Assembly: GCA_018336015.1 (NCBI GenBank)
Contig: JAGXQZ010000105.1
Span: 1-64,000, forward strand
Source: Algoriphagus sp.
GTDB lineage: Bacteria > Bacteroidota > Bacteroidia > Cytophagales > Cyclobacteriaceae
Direction of reading: 5' to 3'
DNA length: 64,000 nucleotides
Shown here: piece by piece, positions 63,884 to 64,000 of the stretch
How positions within the stretch are numbered: the stretch's first letter is position 1
Layout: each line of letters starts with the position of its first letter
Notes under the pieces: model-generated
Databases searched by the model: none
What the model saw: only the letters and a program-made list of their open reading frames with translations
What the model was told of the DNA's origin: nothing
Made by a program: the position numbers and the translations under genes

Positions 63884-64000
63884 CTAAGCCTGAGGGTCAA
63901 ATCTCACAAAAATCGCCAGCCAAATCGAGCGGCTTAGGCGGTAGGTCAGCGGAAGTGCCAAGATCACCACGGCAGTAAGCAAGCCCAGCAACATGCTGAG
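63884..64000 (-). CDS. DUF983 family membrane protein (C-terminal end)
   Basis: The last 38 codons of a minus-strand gene enter the window: a hydrophobic helix (LLGLLTAVVILALPLTYRL) followed by SRSIWLAIFVRFDPQA and a TAG stop. The pattern of a helix, Leu-Ser-Arg and a Trp-rich end is typical of DUF983 proteins. The N-terminus, which would confirm it with a zinc-finger-like Cys motif, is outside. Confidence 0.6.
   Translation of the reverse strand, partial: LSMLLGLLTAVVILALPLTYRLSRSIWLAIFVRFDPQA

Overview
The window looks like a chromosomal segment of a Bacteroidota bacterium, most likely order Cytophagales (Cyclobacteriaceae/Algoriphagus-like). The case rests on a type IX secretion/gliding locus (porP/sprF-gldK-gldL-gldM-gldN) plus a PorW/SprE lipoprotein, families largely confined to Bacteroidota (DUF4271, DUF6089, a NusB with a long insertion), an ATP synthase operon without atpD and atpC, moderate GC content, promoters of the TAnnTTTG type and almost no Shine-Dalgarno sequences. 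The genus is inference. No tRNA, rRNA, CRISPR array, prophage or intact insertion sequence was seen.

Layout. 0-3 kb: tail of a PAP2/vanadium-haloperoxidase protein, an outer-membrane barrel and a CstA transporter. 3-5.5 kb: accD and a solitary nqrF. 5.5-8.5 kb: an overlapping operon of an arginase-fold protein, a cytochrome-b5-like mini-protein, a BadF-type sugar kinase and murQ. 8.7-10.6 kb: an RluB-type pseudouridine synthase with a disordered N-terminus, and a thioredoxin. 10.7-16.3 kb (minus): envelope-biogenesis operon DUF6089-uppS-bamA-skp-skp. 16.3-20.3 kb (minus): nadK, a CBS protein, chrA and a 2-oxoglutarate oxygenase. 20.3-22.9 kb: a lipoprotein, serS and an NTF2-like protein. 22.9-28.1 kb (minus): coaE, YbbR, yajC, DUF1573, YtxH, nusB and leucine dehydrogenase. 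28.2-30.4 kb: ABC exporter half and a coiled-coil protein. 30.4-33.9 kb (minus): two parvulin chaperones. 33.9-36.8 kb (minus): a partner-switching module (RsbW-, RsbV- and RsbU-like). 36.8-38.3 kb: DUF721 and hemW.

38.3-47.6 kb (plus): an Omp85-type barrel, DUF4271, hemD and the T9SS motor genes porP, gldK, gldL, gldM and gldN. 47.6-54.4 kb (minus): uvrC, a class A penicillin-binding protein and porW/sprE. 54.5-60.2 kb (plus): AtpZ, AtpI-like, atpB-E-F-H-A-G. 60.2-63.0 kb is the only clearly accessory stretch: an RHS remnant, an AAA ATPase whose promoter is built from four 14-15-bp tandem repeats, a palindromic repeat, an SGNH hydrolase and a patch of intergenic repeats. The window ends with a UbiA-like membrane protein and the end of a DUF983 gene.

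Many genes serve the envelope: lipid synthesis (accD, uppS), outer-membrane assembly (bamA, skp, parvulins, Omp85-like protein), peptidoglycan synthesis and recycling (penicillin-binding protein, murQ, sugar kinase) and protein export (yajC, T9SS). The points most worth a second look are the metal-ligand-degenerate arginase-fold protein and its operon, the AccD lacking all zinc-ribbon cysteines, the repeat-built promoter of the AAA ATPase, and the partner-switching module with no visible sigma-factor target.
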